A DNA stretch of 64,000 nucleotides from Ancylobacter polymorphus (GCF_030813495.1 NZ_JAUSUI010000006.1:1-64000); one strand, 5' to 3'; positions 29,397 to 42,244 are shown, counted from the stretch's first letter. The notes: generated by a model not told the origin, from the letters alone. Program-made: numbers and translations.

Positions 29397-30557
29397 ATGA
29401 CGTCCTCGCCGTCCCTCGCGCCCACCCACGCCGGCACCGAAAGTGCCACGCCTGTCCTCCTCGCCGCACCGGCCGTTCCCCCTGATCTGACGGTGGTCAT
29501 TCCCACCTTCAACGAGCGCGGCAATCTGGAGCCGCTGGTCGCGCGGCTCGCGCGCGTGCTCGACGGTCTCGCCTGGGAAGCGATCTTCGTCGACGATAAT
29601 TCACCCGACGGCACCGCCGACGCGCTGCGCAGCATCGGCCGGCGCGACCCGCGCATCCGCTGTATCCGCCGCGTCGGCCGGCGCGGCCTCGCCGGCGCGT
29701 GCATCGAGGGCATGCTCGCGGCGCAGGCGCCGGTCGTCGCCGTCATGGACGCGGACCTTCAGCATGATGAGAGCCTGCTGCCGCGCATGTTCGAGGCGAT
29801 GGGCGCCGGTGCCGATGTGGTGGTCGCGACGCGCTACGCCCCTGGCGGCGACGCGGAGGGCTTCAGCGCCTGGCGCGGCCGCGGCAGCCGGCTGGCCACG
29901 CTCCTCGCCCAGCGCGTGCTGCATGTGACCTCTTCCGACCCGATGAGCGGTTTCTTCATGCTGCGGCGGGAGACGGTCGAGGAACTGGCACCGAAACTGT
30001 CCACGCAGGGCTTCAAGATCCTGCTCGACATTCTCGCCACCGCCAAGGGGCGGCTGAAGGTGACGGAGCTGACCTATAGCTTCGGCGTGCGCCAGAGCGG
30101 CGACAGCAAGCTCGACAACAAGGTGCTGATGGATTTTCTCGGCCTGATCGTCGCCAAGGCGACGGGTGGGCTTGTCTCGCTGCGCTTCCTGTCCTTCGCC
30201 ACAGTGGGCGCGGCGGGGCTCGTCGTCCATCTCGCGGCACTGCGCATCGGCCTCGGTCTGGCTCTGAGCTTCCTGGTGGCGCAGGCCATCGCCACGATGA
30301 CGGCGATGACGTTCAACTATCTGCTCAATAATCTGCTCACCTATCGCGATCGCCGCCTGACCGGCTTTGCCTTCCTGCGGGGGCTGCTGGCCTTCTATGC
30401 CATTTGCGGCCTCGGCGCGGCGGCCAATGTCGGCGCGGCAGACTGGGCCTTCTACCAGACCAACCAATGGTGGCTCGCCGGCATCGCCGGGGCTTTCATC
30501 GGCGCGGTGTGGAACTATGCGATGAGCCGCGCGCTGGTGTGGAAGGACGCGGCGTGA
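29397..30557 (+). CDS. GT2 polyprenyl-phosphate sugar transferase fused to a GtrA domain
   Basis: A 386-residue two-part protein. The N-terminal part, about residues 28-250, is a DPM1/GtrB-like family 2 glycosyltransferase: LTVVIPTFNERGNLEPLV, FVDDNSPDGTADAL, VAVMDADLQHDESLL and SDPMSGFFMLRR. The C-terminal part, about 260-385, is a GtrA/DPMS domain with four membrane helices (FLSFATVGAAGLVVHLAALRI onward). GtrB-like enzymes load a sugar on undecaprenyl phosphate, and GtrA-like proteins are thought to flip the product. The downstream transferase overlaps by 4 nt, so the two probably act as one pathway. The sugar cannot be read from sequence. Confidence 0.88.
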   Translation: MTSSPSLAPTHAGTESATPVLLAAPAVPPDLTVVIPTFNERGNLEPLVARLARVLDGLAWEAIFVDDNSPDGTADALRSIGRRDPRIRCIRRVGRRGLAGACIEGMLAAQAPVVAVMDADLQHDESLLPRMFEAMGAGADVVVATRYAPGGDAEGFSAWRGRGSRLATLLAQRVLHVTSSDPMSGFFMLRRETVEELAPKLSTQGFKILLDILATAKGRLKVTELTYSFGVRQSGDSKLDNKVLMDFLGLIVAKATGGLVSLRFLSFATVGAAGLVVHLAALRIGLGLALSFLVAQAIATMTAMTFNYLLNNLLTYRDRRLTGFAFLRGLLAFYAICGLGAAANVGAADWAFYQTNQWWLAGIAGAFIGAVWNYAMSRALVWKDAA

Positions 30558-32080
30558 ACGCGCCACGAGCCGCCTCGTCGCCGCTTGCCTCCTTGTCGCA
30601 GGAGATCGCGGTGCGCGGCGCGCTCGCGTTGATTGGGCTGATGCTGGCGTGGCGGCTGCTGCTCGCCGCTTTCGTGCCGCTTGTGCCCGACGAGGCCTAT
30701 TACGCGCTGTGGGCGCAGGGCCTTTCCGCCGGATATGTCGATCATCCCCCGATGATCGCGCTGTTCATCCGCGCCGGGCAGGAAATGCTGGGCGATACGC
30801 CGCTCGGCATCCGGCTGTTCAGCGTGCTGGCCGCGCTGCCGGCGAGCTGGTTCGTCTGGCGTGCGGCGGAGGAACTGCTGGAGGACAAGCGCGCCGGCGC
30901 GCTGGCGGCGGTTCTGTTCAACGCCACCATCTTCGGCTTTCTCGGGCTCACGCTGGCGACGCCGGATGCGCCGCTCGCCCTGTTCTGCGCGGCCATGGTG
31001 TGGGGCGCGGCGCGGCTGGTGCGCGCACCCCGCCCGTGGTTGTGGCTCGCCATGGGGCTGGCGACGGGGCTGGCGGCACAGTCGAAATATTCCGGCATCA
31101 TGCTGGCGGGTGGCTTCGCGCTGGCGGTCCTGGTGCTGGCGCCGCTCCGTCGGCAGTTGCTCACGCCGTGGCCGTGGCTGGCGGGTGCGCTCGCGCTGCT
31201 CGTATTCCTGCCCAACATTGCCTGGAACGCGACGCATGATTGGGCGACGTTGACCAAGCAGGGCGGCCGGGTGACGGCGCACGCCTCGTTTCGCCCCGGC
31301 TTCCTGCCGGAGTTCGTCGGCTCGCAGATCGCGCTGGCAACCCCGCTCATCTTCCTGTTCGCCGTTCTAGGCCTGCTGCCGGGGCGCACGGCGGCGATGT
31401 TCCGCTCCGGCGCAGGCCGGGCGCTGGTGTTCTTCCTGCTGTTCGTGCCGCTGGCTTACTTCGTGGTGCATGCGCTGCGCGCGCGCGTCGAGGGCAACTG
31501 GGTCGGCTTTCTCTACCCGCTCGTTGCCATCGCCGCGGCGGCCGGCATGCTGGCGCCGGTCGGCAGCGGGTGGCTCGGGCGAAACCTGCCGGGCCTGGCG
31601 CGGGCGACGTTGCCTTTGGCTTTTGGTCTCATTCTGGCGCTGGGCCTTCACGCGCTGTTCGTGCCCACCACGCTCGCCGGCAACAAGGACGCCATTGTGC
31701 GTATGACGCGCGGCTGGCCTCAGTTCGCCGCCGAGATCGACGCGCGCCGGCGGGAGATCGGCGCGACCGCGATCCTCACCAATGATTACCAGATGACCGC
31801 CATGCTGAAGCGGGAATTGCCGGGCGTGACCGTGCGGCAATTCGATGAGCGTCAGCGTTATGCTTTCATGGACGAGTCCGAGCCGCTGGCCCTGCCGGGG
31901 CCGCTGCTGCTGGTGCTCTCCACCTACCGCTCCTTCAACGAGATCGCCTCGGTCTATGGACGAGCGGATCTCGGTGAGGTGTCGCGGCGTTTTCGCGACG
32001 TGACCATGCCGCCGGTGCGGCTGTTCCGGCTCGATCCGGTGGTGTCTCCCCCGCCGCGCCCTGGGTCTTCCGCGCCCTGA
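30554..32080 (+). CDS. ArnT/PMT-like integral membrane glycosyltransferase
   Basis: A 508-residue polytopic membrane protein of the PMT/ArnT superfamily (GT39/GT83-like, PMT_2). Residues about 15-400 hold roughly ten hydrophobic helices. The first periplasmic loop has the catalytic-type acid in LVPDEAYYALWAQG and then YVDHPPMIALF, both family hallmarks. A soluble C-terminal domain of about 110 residues follows. Such enzymes move a sugar from a polyprenyl-phosphate donor to an acceptor on the periplasmic side, for example lipid A or protein. The GTG start overlaps the stop of the GT2-GtrA gene. The acceptor is not known. Confidence 0.85.
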   Translation: MNAPRAASSPLASLSQEIAVRGALALIGLMLAWRLLLAAFVPLVPDEAYYALWAQGLSAGYVDHPPMIALFIRAGQEMLGDTPLGIRLFSVLAALPASWFVWRAAEELLEDKRAGALAAVLFNATIFGFLGLTLATPDAPLALFCAAMVWGAARLVRAPRPWLWLAMGLATGLAAQSKYSGIMLAGGFALAVLVLAPLRRQLLTPWPWLAGALALLVFLPNIAWNATHDWATLTKQGGRVTAHASFRPGFLPEFVGSQIALATPLIFLFAVLGLLPGRTAAMFRSGAGRALVFFLLFVPLAYFVVHALRARVEGNWVGFLYPLVAIAAAAGMLAPVGSGWLGRNLPGLARATLPLAFGLILALGLHALFVPTTLAGNKDAIVRMTRGWPQFAAEIDARRREIGATAILTNDYQMTAMLKRELPGVTVRQFDERQRYAFMDESEPLALPGPLLLVLSTYRSFNEIASVYGRADLGEVSRRFRDVTMPPVRLFRLDPVVSPPPRPGSSAP

Positions 32081-32093
32081 TCGCAAGGCTTGA

Positions 32094-34385
<2,292 letters not shown>

Positions 34386-34442
34386 CAGGTATGTGGCCCG
34401 GGGCCGACCTTGGCGCTCCCTTCATGACCACTGGAGCCTGCC

Positions 34443-35000
34443 GTGTCCGACACTGCGCTTCTCATCATCGACCTGCAGAACGACTATTTCCCCGGTGGCC
34501 GCTTCCCGCTGGAAGGTACCGACGCAGCCGCCGCCAAGGCTGGCGAACTTCTCGCCTTGGCGCGCGAAGCGGGCGTCGGGGTGGTGCATGTGCGTCATGA
34601 AATGGCGGGCGAAGACTCGCCGTTCTTCACGCGAGGCACGCCGGGCGCGGAAATCCACGCCAGCCTCGCGCCGCAAGAGGGCGAGCCGGTCGTGGTGAAG
34701 GAGGAGGTGAACGCCTTCCTGCGCACCGATCTCGACAGCCTGCTCCGCGGGCAGGGTGTCAACCGCCTGGTGATCGCCGGCGCCATGAGCCATATGTGCG
34801 TGGACGCGGCGAGCCGGGCGGCGCTCGATCTTGGCTATGAGGTCACGCTTGCGCATGACGCGACGGCGACGCTGCCGCTGGCGTTCAATGGCACCGAAGT
34901 TCCCGCGCCCGCCGTGCAGGCGGCGATGATGGCGGCGCTGGAATTCGCCGGCGCGAAGGTGGTGCCGGCTTCGGAGGCCGCGGCGGTGCTGCGCGGCTGA
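34443..35000 (+). CDS. Isochorismatase-fold cysteine hydrolase
   Basis: A 185-residue hydrolase of the isochorismatase-like superfamily. The catalytic triad is visible: Asp10 in LIIDLQNDYFPGG, Lys86 in VVVKEEVNAF and Cys119 in GAMSHMCVDAASR. The cis-peptide region IAGAMS is also typical. The family includes nicotinamidases, isochorismatases and N-carbamoyl hydrolases, and the sequence alone does not choose between them. It starts at a GTG with GGAG 7 nt upstream and is followed by a strong terminator, so it is probably monocistronic. Confidence 0.85.
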   Translation: MSDTALLIIDLQNDYFPGGRFPLEGTDAAAAKAGELLALAREAGVGVVHVRHEMAGEDSPFFTRGTPGAEIHASLAPQEGEPVVVKEEVNAFLRTDLDSLLRGQGVNRLVIAGAMSHMCVDAASRAALDLGYEVTLAHDATATLPLAFNGTEVPAPAVQAAMMAALEFAGAKVVPASEAAAVLRG

Positions 35001-35037
35001 CGGCTCACCCCGTTGCCGCGCCTGTTCCGCCGACACG

Positions 35038-35072
35038 AAAAAGCCGCCGCGGGGGGAGACGCGGCGGCTTTT
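35038..35072. terminator. Bidirectional rho-independent terminator
   Basis: AAAAAGCCGCCGC pairs with GCGGCGGCTTTT across a G-rich loop, with A runs on the left and T runs on the right. It can stop the isochorismatase-fold gene from the left and the DUF3309 gene from the right. Confidence 0.9.
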
Positions 35073-35091
35073 CCACTCCGGCGCGCGACGG

Positions 35092-35244
35092 TCAGAGACG
35101 CCCGGTCAGCATCATCACGATCAGGATCACCAGCAGGATGGTGACGAGACCGCTGGGGCCGTAGCCCCAATTGCGGCTGTAGCCCCAGCTCGGCAGGGCT
35201 CCAATAAGGATCAGGATAAGAATAACGATAAGAATGGTGGTCAT
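35092..35244 (-). CDS. DUF3309 small membrane protein
   Basis: A 50-residue protein, too short for standard gene lists. It has two very hydrophobic segments (residues 3-16, mostly Ile/Leu, and 32-47) around a conserved-looking Trp/Tyr/Gly centre PSWGYSRNWGYGPSG, which is the DUF3309 pattern. GGAG stands 8 nt before the ATG. DUF3309 proteins are widespread small inner-membrane proteins of unknown function. I see no functional link to its neighbours. Confidence 0.88.
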   Translation of the reverse strand: MTTILIVILILILIGALPSWGYSRNWGYGPSGLVTILLVILIVMMLTGRL

Positions 35245-35370
35245 CGTCGAGTCTCCAGCCGTCCCGTTACATTGGTCGCGGGGATAATGCCGGTCATCGA
35301 CGATGGTTCCATTGAACCATTACCTATTTCGTTGCCGCTTGCAGCCGTTGGAGGCGGGGAAGCGCCGCCG

Positions 35371-37203
35371 TCAGCGCCCCAGCGGCGCGGTAGCCGCTTC
35401 CAGCCAGAGCCGGGTCGGCGCGTCGACCAGCGGGCCGATCTCCGCCTGGACCCGGGCATGATAGGCGTCGAGCCAGGCGATTTCCTCGGCTGTGAGCAAA
35501 GCGGGCTCGATCCCGCGCCGGTCGAACGGGGCCAGCGTCAGCGTCTCGAAGGCCAAAAGCGTGCGCTCCGCGCCCGCGATCACCGGCCCGTCGACCACGA
35601 TCTCGAGATTCTCCAGCCGGATGCCATAGGCGCCCGTCTTGTAGTAGCCGGGCTCGTTGGAGAGCACCATCCCGCGGGCCAGCGGCACCGTGCCGACCTT
35701 GGAAAGGCGGGCCGGCCCCTCATGCACCGAGAGATAGGCGCCGACGCCATGGCCGGTGCCGTGGTCGAAATCCAGCCCCGCCGCCCAGAGGTGCTGGCGG
35801 GCGAAGCTGTCGAGCTGCGCGCCCGAGGTGCCGAGCGGGAACACCGCACGGGCAATCGCGATGTGCCCCTTCAGTACCCGTGTGAAGCGGTCGCGCATCT
35901 CCGCGCTCGCGGTGCCGACGACGAGGGTGCGGGTCACATCGGTGGTGCCGTCCTCATACTGCGCGCCGGAATCGATGAGGAACAGTTCATCCGGGCGGAT
36001 CGGCCGGTTGGTCGCCTCGCTGACGCGGTAATGCACGATGGCGCCGTTCGGCCCGGCGCCGGAAATGCTGGGGAAGGAAATGTCCTTGAGCACGCCCGTC
36101 TCGCGGCGGAAGCGCTCAAGCACACAGACCGCGTCGATTTCGGTCAGACCGCCTTTCGGCGCTTCCGTGTCAAACCAGGCGAGGAAGCGGGCGAGCGCCG
36201 CGCCGTCGCGCCGGTGCGCGGACCGCATGCCGTCAAGCTCGGCGGCATTCTTTGCCGCCTGCATCAGCGCGACCGGGCTCACGCCGTTGGAGACTTTCCC
36301 GCCAGCGGCCTCGATCCGTGCCGCCAGAAGCGTCGGAGCGGTTGCCTGATCGAGCCGGACGGTGGCGCCGCCAGAGGCGGCCATCTCCACGGCACGTTCC
36401 AGCAGCACCGGCTCGGCAATCTCGGCGATGGGCGCGAGGGCATCGCGTACCGCGTTGGAGAGTTTGCGGGCGTCGATGAACAGCGTCGGCCGTCCGCCGC
36501 GCGGAATCAGCGCCCAGGATAGCGGTAGCGGTGTGAAGTTCACGTCGCCGCCGCGAATGTTGAAGGTCCAGGCGACGGAATGCGGGTCGGAGATGACCAG
36601 CGCATCGAGCTTCTGCTCGCCGAGCGCCTTCTGCACGCGGGCGATCTTGTCGGCGGCGCTTTCGCCGGCCAGCGCCGGATCGCGCAGCGTCACCGGAGCG
36701 AGCGGGGGCGCCGGGCGGTCCCGCCACACCGCGTCTACCGGATTGCCGTCCACCGCCACGAGCACCCCGCCGGCAGTGGCGGCCGCGCGGCGCAGCTTCT
36801 GCTCGCCGTCTACCGTCGTCAGCCAGGGGTCGTAGCCGAAATGAGCGCCCGCCGGCAGGTGCGTCTCCAGCCAGCGCTCGGGCGTGGTTTCCGCGAGCGG
36901 CACGACGGCGAAGGAAGCGGTGTCGACCTGCGCGGCGGCCTGCAGCGTGTAACGGCCATCGACCACGATCGCGGCCTCGTCCCGCAGCACCAGTGCGACG
37001 CCGGCCGAGCCGGTGAAGCCGGTCAGCCAGGCGAGGCGCTCGTCGCAGGGCGGGACATATTCGTTCTGGTGCGCGTCGGCGCGGGGAACGAGGAAGCCGT
37101 CGAGCCCACGCCGCTCCAGTTCCTCGCGCAGCAGTTTCAGGCGGGCGGTGCCGAGCGCAGGAGCGGCGGAATCGGCGAAGGTCTGGAACTTGGCGTCGAA
37201 CAT
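35371..37203 (-). CDS. pepP: Xaa-Pro aminopeptidase (aminopeptidase P, M24B)
   Basis: A 610-residue metallopeptidase of the long, eukaryote-like aminopeptidase P type, which removes N-terminal residues next to proline. It has two creatinase N-terminal domains (about 20-160 and 165-310) and a pita-bread catalytic domain. Metal ligands visible are the Asp pair in LIDSGAQYEDGTTDVTRT, the His in HGTGHGVGAYLSVHEGP, Glu in LSNEPGYYKTGAYGIRLEN and Glu in LLAFETLTLAPFD. No signal peptide is seen, so it is cytoplasmic. A hairpin at 37279-37310 separates it from dgdA. Confidence 0.92.
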   Translation of the reverse strand: MFDAKFQTFADSAAPALGTARLKLLREELERRGLDGFLVPRADAHQNEYVPPCDERLAWLTGFTGSAGVALVLRDEAAIVVDGRYTLQAAAQVDTASFAVVPLAETTPERWLETHLPAGAHFGYDPWLTTVDGEQKLRRAAATAGGVLVAVDGNPVDAVWRDRPAPPLAPVTLRDPALAGESAADKIARVQKALGEQKLDALVISDPHSVAWTFNIRGGDVNFTPLPLSWALIPRGGRPTLFIDARKLSNAVRDALAPIAEIAEPVLLERAVEMAASGGATVRLDQATAPTLLAARIEAAGGKVSNGVSPVALMQAAKNAAELDGMRSAHRRDGAALARFLAWFDTEAPKGGLTEIDAVCVLERFRRETGVLKDISFPSISGAGPNGAIVHYRVSEATNRPIRPDELFLIDSGAQYEDGTTDVTRTLVVGTASAEMRDRFTRVLKGHIAIARAVFPLGTSGAQLDSFARQHLWAAGLDFDHGTGHGVGAYLSVHEGPARLSKVGTVPLARGMVLSNEPGYYKTGAYGIRLENLEIVVDGPVIAGAERTLLAFETLTLAPFDRRGIEPALLTAEEIAWLDAYHARVQAEIGPLVDAPTRLWLEAATAPLGR

Positions 37204-37278
37204 GATGGGCCTTGGTGCTGCACGGGCGGAATCTGATCGATCAGACCATGCCCGGCCAGGCGATACCAGCGCCCTGTG

Positions 37279-37310
37279 CCGCCCGGATCGCTTCGTAGCG
37301 GTCCGGGCGG
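37279..37310. terminator. Hairpin between the dialkylglycine decarboxylase and aminopeptidase P genes
   Basis: CCGCCCGGATCGCT and AGCGGTCCGGGCGG form a 14-bp stem with one mismatch around a TCGT loop, just after the decarboxylase stop on the minus strand. There is no clear U tract, so its role as terminator is only likely. Confidence 0.5.
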
Positions 37311-37324
37311 GCGCGACGGGCCTC

Positions 37325-38632
<1,308 letters not shown>

Positions 38633-38695
38633 TCATCCCCGTATGGCGGTGGATAAGGCTAGCGGTGACGGCCCGTCTCAGACAAACTGATATTG

Positions 38696-38717
38696 TTTCA
38701 TTCCGATATCGATGAAA
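38696..38717. promoter_or_regulatory. Palindromic operator candidate between dgdA and the LysR gene
   Basis: TTTCAT (38696-38701) and ATGAAA (38712-38717) are perfect inverted arms 10 nt apart, with the internal palindrome CGATATCG. It sits in the 99-nt divergent spacer, close to the LysR start, which is where LysR regulators bind for autoregulation and control of the divergent gene. The AT-rich run contrasts with the GC-rich surroundings. Confidence 0.65.
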
Positions 38718-38728
38718 TTGATAGCTGA

Positions 38729-39601
38729 ATGGCCGCCATTCCCGATATCGACCTCGCTTTGCTGCGCAGCTTCACCGTTGTGGCGCGCGCCGGCTCGATC
38801 AGCGGCGCCTGCCTGCAGATCGGCCGCACCCAGTCGGCGCTCAGCATGCAGATGCACCGGCTGGAAAGCGCGCTCGGCCAACCCCTGCTGCACCGAAGCG
38901 GCTCCGGCGTGCGCCTCACCACGGCAGGCGAGAAGCTGCTGGTGCATGCCGACGCCCTGCTCGCGCGCCACGACGAAATCCTCGCCGATATGGTGGGCAC
39001 CGGCCTGCGCGGCTCGGTCAGCTTCGGCTGCCCGGAAGACTATTCCGCCGCCTTCCTCCCGGAGCTTCTGCGCGGCTTCTGCGCGCTCCATCCCGATGTC
39101 GAGCTGCGCATGGTCTGTGCGCCGACGCTGGAACTGCGTCCATTGCTGCACCGGCGGCAGATCGAGCTGGCCCTCGTTTCGGTGCCGGACCCCGCCGGCG
39201 GCGAGGTGATCCGGCCGGAGGAGTTTGTCTGGGTGGCGCATGATCCCGTGCCCGCCGTGCTCGCGCAGGCCACCCTGCCGCTGGCGCTCTCCGCACCGCT
39301 AACGCTCGACTACCGCGCCGCCTGCACGGCGATGGAGCAGGTGGGGCGGCGCTACCGGGTGGCCTTCGCCAGCAACAGCCTTGCCGGCCTGATCGCCATC
39401 GCCCGCTCCGGCCATGCGATTGCGGTGCTCACCCGCATGGCGGTGCCGCCGGACCTGCATATCGTCACGCAGGGCATGCCGGCGCTGCCCAGCATCGGCA
39501 TCGCGCTGGAATATGCCGATCCGCGCCCATCGCTGGCGGCGCGGGCGCTGGGGGCCCATATCGGTGCCGAACTGCCCGCGCTGGGCTATCGCGCCAGCTG
39601 A
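38729..39601 (+). CDS. dgdR: LysR-family regulator, probable DgdR
   Basis: A 290-residue LysR-type regulator. The N-terminal winged helix-turn-helix spans residues 6-65 (LALLRSFTVVARAGSISGACLQIGRTQSALSMQ is interrupted only by expected variation), followed by a LysR substrate-binding domain from about 90. It is divergent from the dialkylglycine decarboxylase, as dgdR is in Burkholderia, so it probably represses dgdA until a dialkylglycine is present. Function is inferred from family and location. No obvious Shine-Dalgarno sequence precedes the ATG. Confidence 0.8.
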   Translation: MAAIPDIDLALLRSFTVVARAGSISGACLQIGRTQSALSMQMHRLESALGQPLLHRSGSGVRLTTAGEKLLVHADALLARHDEILADMVGTGLRGSVSFGCPEDYSAAFLPELLRGFCALHPDVELRMVCAPTLELRPLLHRRQIELALVSVPDPAGGEVIRPEEFVWVAHDPVPAVLAQATLPLALSAPLTLDYRAACTAMEQVGRRYRVAFASNSLAGLIAIARSGHAIAVLTRMAVPPDLHIVTQGMPALPSIGIALEYADPRPSLAARALGAHIGAELPALGYRAS

Positions 39602-39676
39602 AAACGCCGCCAATGTGCGCCGCCCTCGCCAAACGGGCATGCCGGTGCCATTTTGTTCCGCCAAGAATCAATCATC

Positions 39677-42157
39677 ATGACTGTGAGCAGGCCGTTGGCC
39701 GACCCCCGAAACATCCCGGACGGTGCCCCCTCCGATTTCCCCTTCGACCTGCCGGCGGCCTCTCCGCGACCCGGCGGCATTGCCGCGCGCGCGGCGGCGC
39801 TGGCGCGTCCCGACGGGGCCGGGCACGCCCGCGGCGTCTATCTCGACGGCCTCAACCCCGAGCAGCGGGCGGCGGTGGAGGCGACCGACGGCCCCGTGCT
39901 GGTGCTCGCCGGCGCCGGCACCGGCAAGACACGGGTGCTCACCACCCGCATCGCCCATATCCTCTCGCTCGGCCTTGCGTGGCCCTCGCAGATCCTCGCC
40001 GTGACCTTCACCAACAAGGCGGCGCGGGAGATGAAGGAGCGCATCGGCGCCATGGTCGGGGAGGAGGTGGAAGGCATGCCCTGGCTCGGCACCTTCCACT
40101 CCATCGGCGTGCGGATGCTGCGTCGGCATTCGGAGCTGGTGGGGCTGAAATCCGGCTTTACCATTCTCGATACGGACGACCAGATAAGGCTGCTGAAGCA
40201 GTTGCTGCAGGCCGAGGGCATCGACGAGAAGCGCTGGCCGGCGCGGCTGCTGGCCAACATCATCGACGGCTGGAAGAATCGCGGCCTCGGCCCGCAGCAG
40301 GTGCCGGCGGGCGAGGGCTCCGCTTTCGCCAATGGGCGCGGCGGCGCCTTCTACGCCGCCTATCAGGCGCGGCTGAAGGCGCTCAACGCCGTCGATTTCG
40401 GTGACCTGCTGCTGGAGAGCATCCGCCTGCTGCGCGAGAATCCGGACGTGCTGGCGGAGTATCACCGCCGCTTCCGCTACATTCTCGTCGACGAGTATCA
40501 GGACACCAACGTCGCGCAGTATCTCTGGCTGCGCCTGCTGGCGGCCGGCTCCCGCAATGTGTGCTGCGTCGGCGACGACGACCAGTCGATCTATGGCTGG
40601 CGCGGGGCGGAGGTCGATAACATCCTGCGGTTTGAAACCGATTTCCCCGGCGCCACCGTGGTGCGGCTTGAACGCAACTACCGCTCCACCGGCCATATCC
40701 TCGGCGCGGCGGCCCACCTCATCGCCCATAATGCGGGCCGGCTCGGCAAGACGTTGTTCTCGGAAGGTGAGAGCGGCGAGAAGGTGACGGTGACGGGTGC
40801 CTGGGACAGCCAGGAGGAAGCCCGCGCCATCGGCGAGGAGATCGAACAGCTCCAGCGCCAGGGCCATGCGCTGACTCAGATCGCCATTCTGGTGCGCGCC
40901 TCGTTCCAGATGCGCGAGTTTGAAGAACGCTTCGTCACGCTGGGGCTGAACTACCGTGTCATCGGCGGCCCGCGCTTCTATGAGCGGGCGGAAATCCGCG
41001 ATGCGCTGGCCTATCTGCGCGTTATCGCCTCGCCGTCCGACGATCTCGCTTTCGAGCGCATCGTCAATGTGCCCAAGCGCGGTCTGGGCGATGCGGCGCT
41101 GCGGCAGATCCATGATCACGCCCGTGCCGCGCAGATTCCGCTGATCGAGGCGGCGCGCGAGCTGGTGGCGAGTGAGGAGCTGAAGCCGAAAGTGCGGCTC
41201 ACCCTGCGTGACCTCGTCGCTTCTTTCGACCGTTGGCGGGGCCAGATGACCAGCCTGCCGCAGAATGAACTGGCCGAAATCGTGCTGGACGAATCCGGCT
41301 ACACCGAGATGTGGCAGAAGGACCGCTCCGCCGACGCGCAGGGCCGGCTCGACAACCTGAAGGAACTCGTGCGCTCGATGGAGCAGTTCGAGAACCTCAT
41401 CGGCTTCCTCGAGCACATTTCCCTCGTCATGGATGTCGAGGGCGCCGCCGGCGGCGATGCCGTCAATATCATGACGCTGCATTCGGCCAAGGGGCTGGAA
41501 TTCGACACGGTGTTCCTCCCCGGATGGGAAGAGGGCGTGTTTCCCAACCAGCGCGCGCTGGACGAGCAGGGCCGGGCCGGGCTGGAGGAAGAGCGCCGCC
41601 TCGCCTATGTCGGCCTCACCCGTGCCCGGCGCCGCGCCAAGGTGTTCTTTGCCTCCAACCGGCGCATTCACGGCATGTGGCAGTCGGCGGTGCCGAGCCG
41701 CTTCCTCGACGAATTGTCGGAGAAGGACGTGGAGGTGACGGAGTCGCGCGGCGGGCAGGGCTGGGGCGGCGGCCAGTCGGGTCGCTATGGCTATGGCCCA
41801 AGCCGGTTCGACGAGGCGCAGACCTTCGGTTCCTCCTATTCGACGCCCGGCTGGCAGCGGGCGCAGAACGCCGCGCGCAGCAATAGCGGCGGCGGCGGCT
41901 TCTCCGGCGGCAGCTTCAGCGACAATCGGCCCTCACGCTTCGCCGCCAGCGAGAAGGCGCGCGGCGGCCGGGTGATCGAGGGTGAACTCATCGCCAAGTC
42001 GACCGGCCCGGCCTCCCGCTTTGCCATTGGCGACCGTGTGTTCCACCAGAAGTTCGGCTATGGCGAGGTCGCCTCGGTGGAAGGCAACAAGCTCACCGTG
42101 CAGTTCGACAAGGCTGGCGAAAAGAAGGTGGTGGACAGCTTCGTCGACGCCGCGTGA
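39677..42157 (+). CDS. uvrD: ATP-dependent DNA helicase UvrD/PcrA
   Basis: An 826-residue SF1A 3'-5' helicase used in excision repair, mismatch repair and removal of stalled polymerase. Motif I is LAGAGTGKTRVLTTRI. Others are AVTFTNKAAREMKERI, DEYQDTN, GDDDQSIYGWRGAE, LERNYRST, and HSAKGLEFDTVFLPGWEEG with YVGLTRARRRAKV. After a Gly/Ser-rich linker (about 715-770) the C-terminus is a Tudor-like domain (GDRVFHQKFGYGEVASVEGNKLTVQF), typical of PcrA-type proteins and known to bind RNA polymerase. The N-terminal 60 residues are variable. The start is the ATG at 39677. Confidence 0.95.
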   Translation: MTVSRPLADPRNIPDGAPSDFPFDLPAASPRPGGIAARAAALARPDGAGHARGVYLDGLNPEQRAAVEATDGPVLVLAGAGTGKTRVLTTRIAHILSLGLAWPSQILAVTFTNKAAREMKERIGAMVGEEVEGMPWLGTFHSIGVRMLRRHSELVGLKSGFTILDTDDQIRLLKQLLQAEGIDEKRWPARLLANIIDGWKNRGLGPQQVPAGEGSAFANGRGGAFYAAYQARLKALNAVDFGDLLLESIRLLRENPDVLAEYHRRFRYILVDEYQDTNVAQYLWLRLLAAGSRNVCCVGDDDQSIYGWRGAEVDNILRFETDFPGATVVRLERNYRSTGHILGAAAHLIAHNAGRLGKTLFSEGESGEKVTVTGAWDSQEEARAIGEEIEQLQRQGHALTQIAILVRASFQMREFEERFVTLGLNYRVIGGPRFYERAEIRDALAYLRVIASPSDDLAFERIVNVPKRGLGDAALRQIHDHARAAQIPLIEAARELVASEELKPKVRLTLRDLVASFDRWRGQMTSLPQNELAEIVLDESGYTEMWQKDRSADAQGRLDNLKELVRSMEQFENLIGFLEHISLVMDVEGAAGGDAVNIMTLHSAKGLEFDTVFLPGWEEGVFPNQRALDEQGRAGLEEERRLAYVGLTRARRRAKVFFASNRRIHGMWQSAVPSRFLDELSEKDVEVTESRGGQGWGGGQSGRYGYGPSRFDEAQTFGSSYSTPGWQRAQNAARSNSGGGGFSGGSFSDNRPSRFAASEKARGGRVIEGELIAKSTGPASRFAIGDRVFHQKFGYGEVASVEGNKLTVQFDKAGEKKVVDSFVDAA

Positions 42158-42244
42158 GCGGTGGAGGCGCTCCCGCGCTGGCGTTCGGGCGCTTCCTCGC
42201 TTACAGACGCGCACCATGGATGCGCTCGCGAGGTGAGGACCGAT

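Noticed and set aside
39653-39676. Possible SOS box before uvrD
   Set aside because: Only one GTTC half-site is present and the second half at N7 is not, so no LexA box is claimed.
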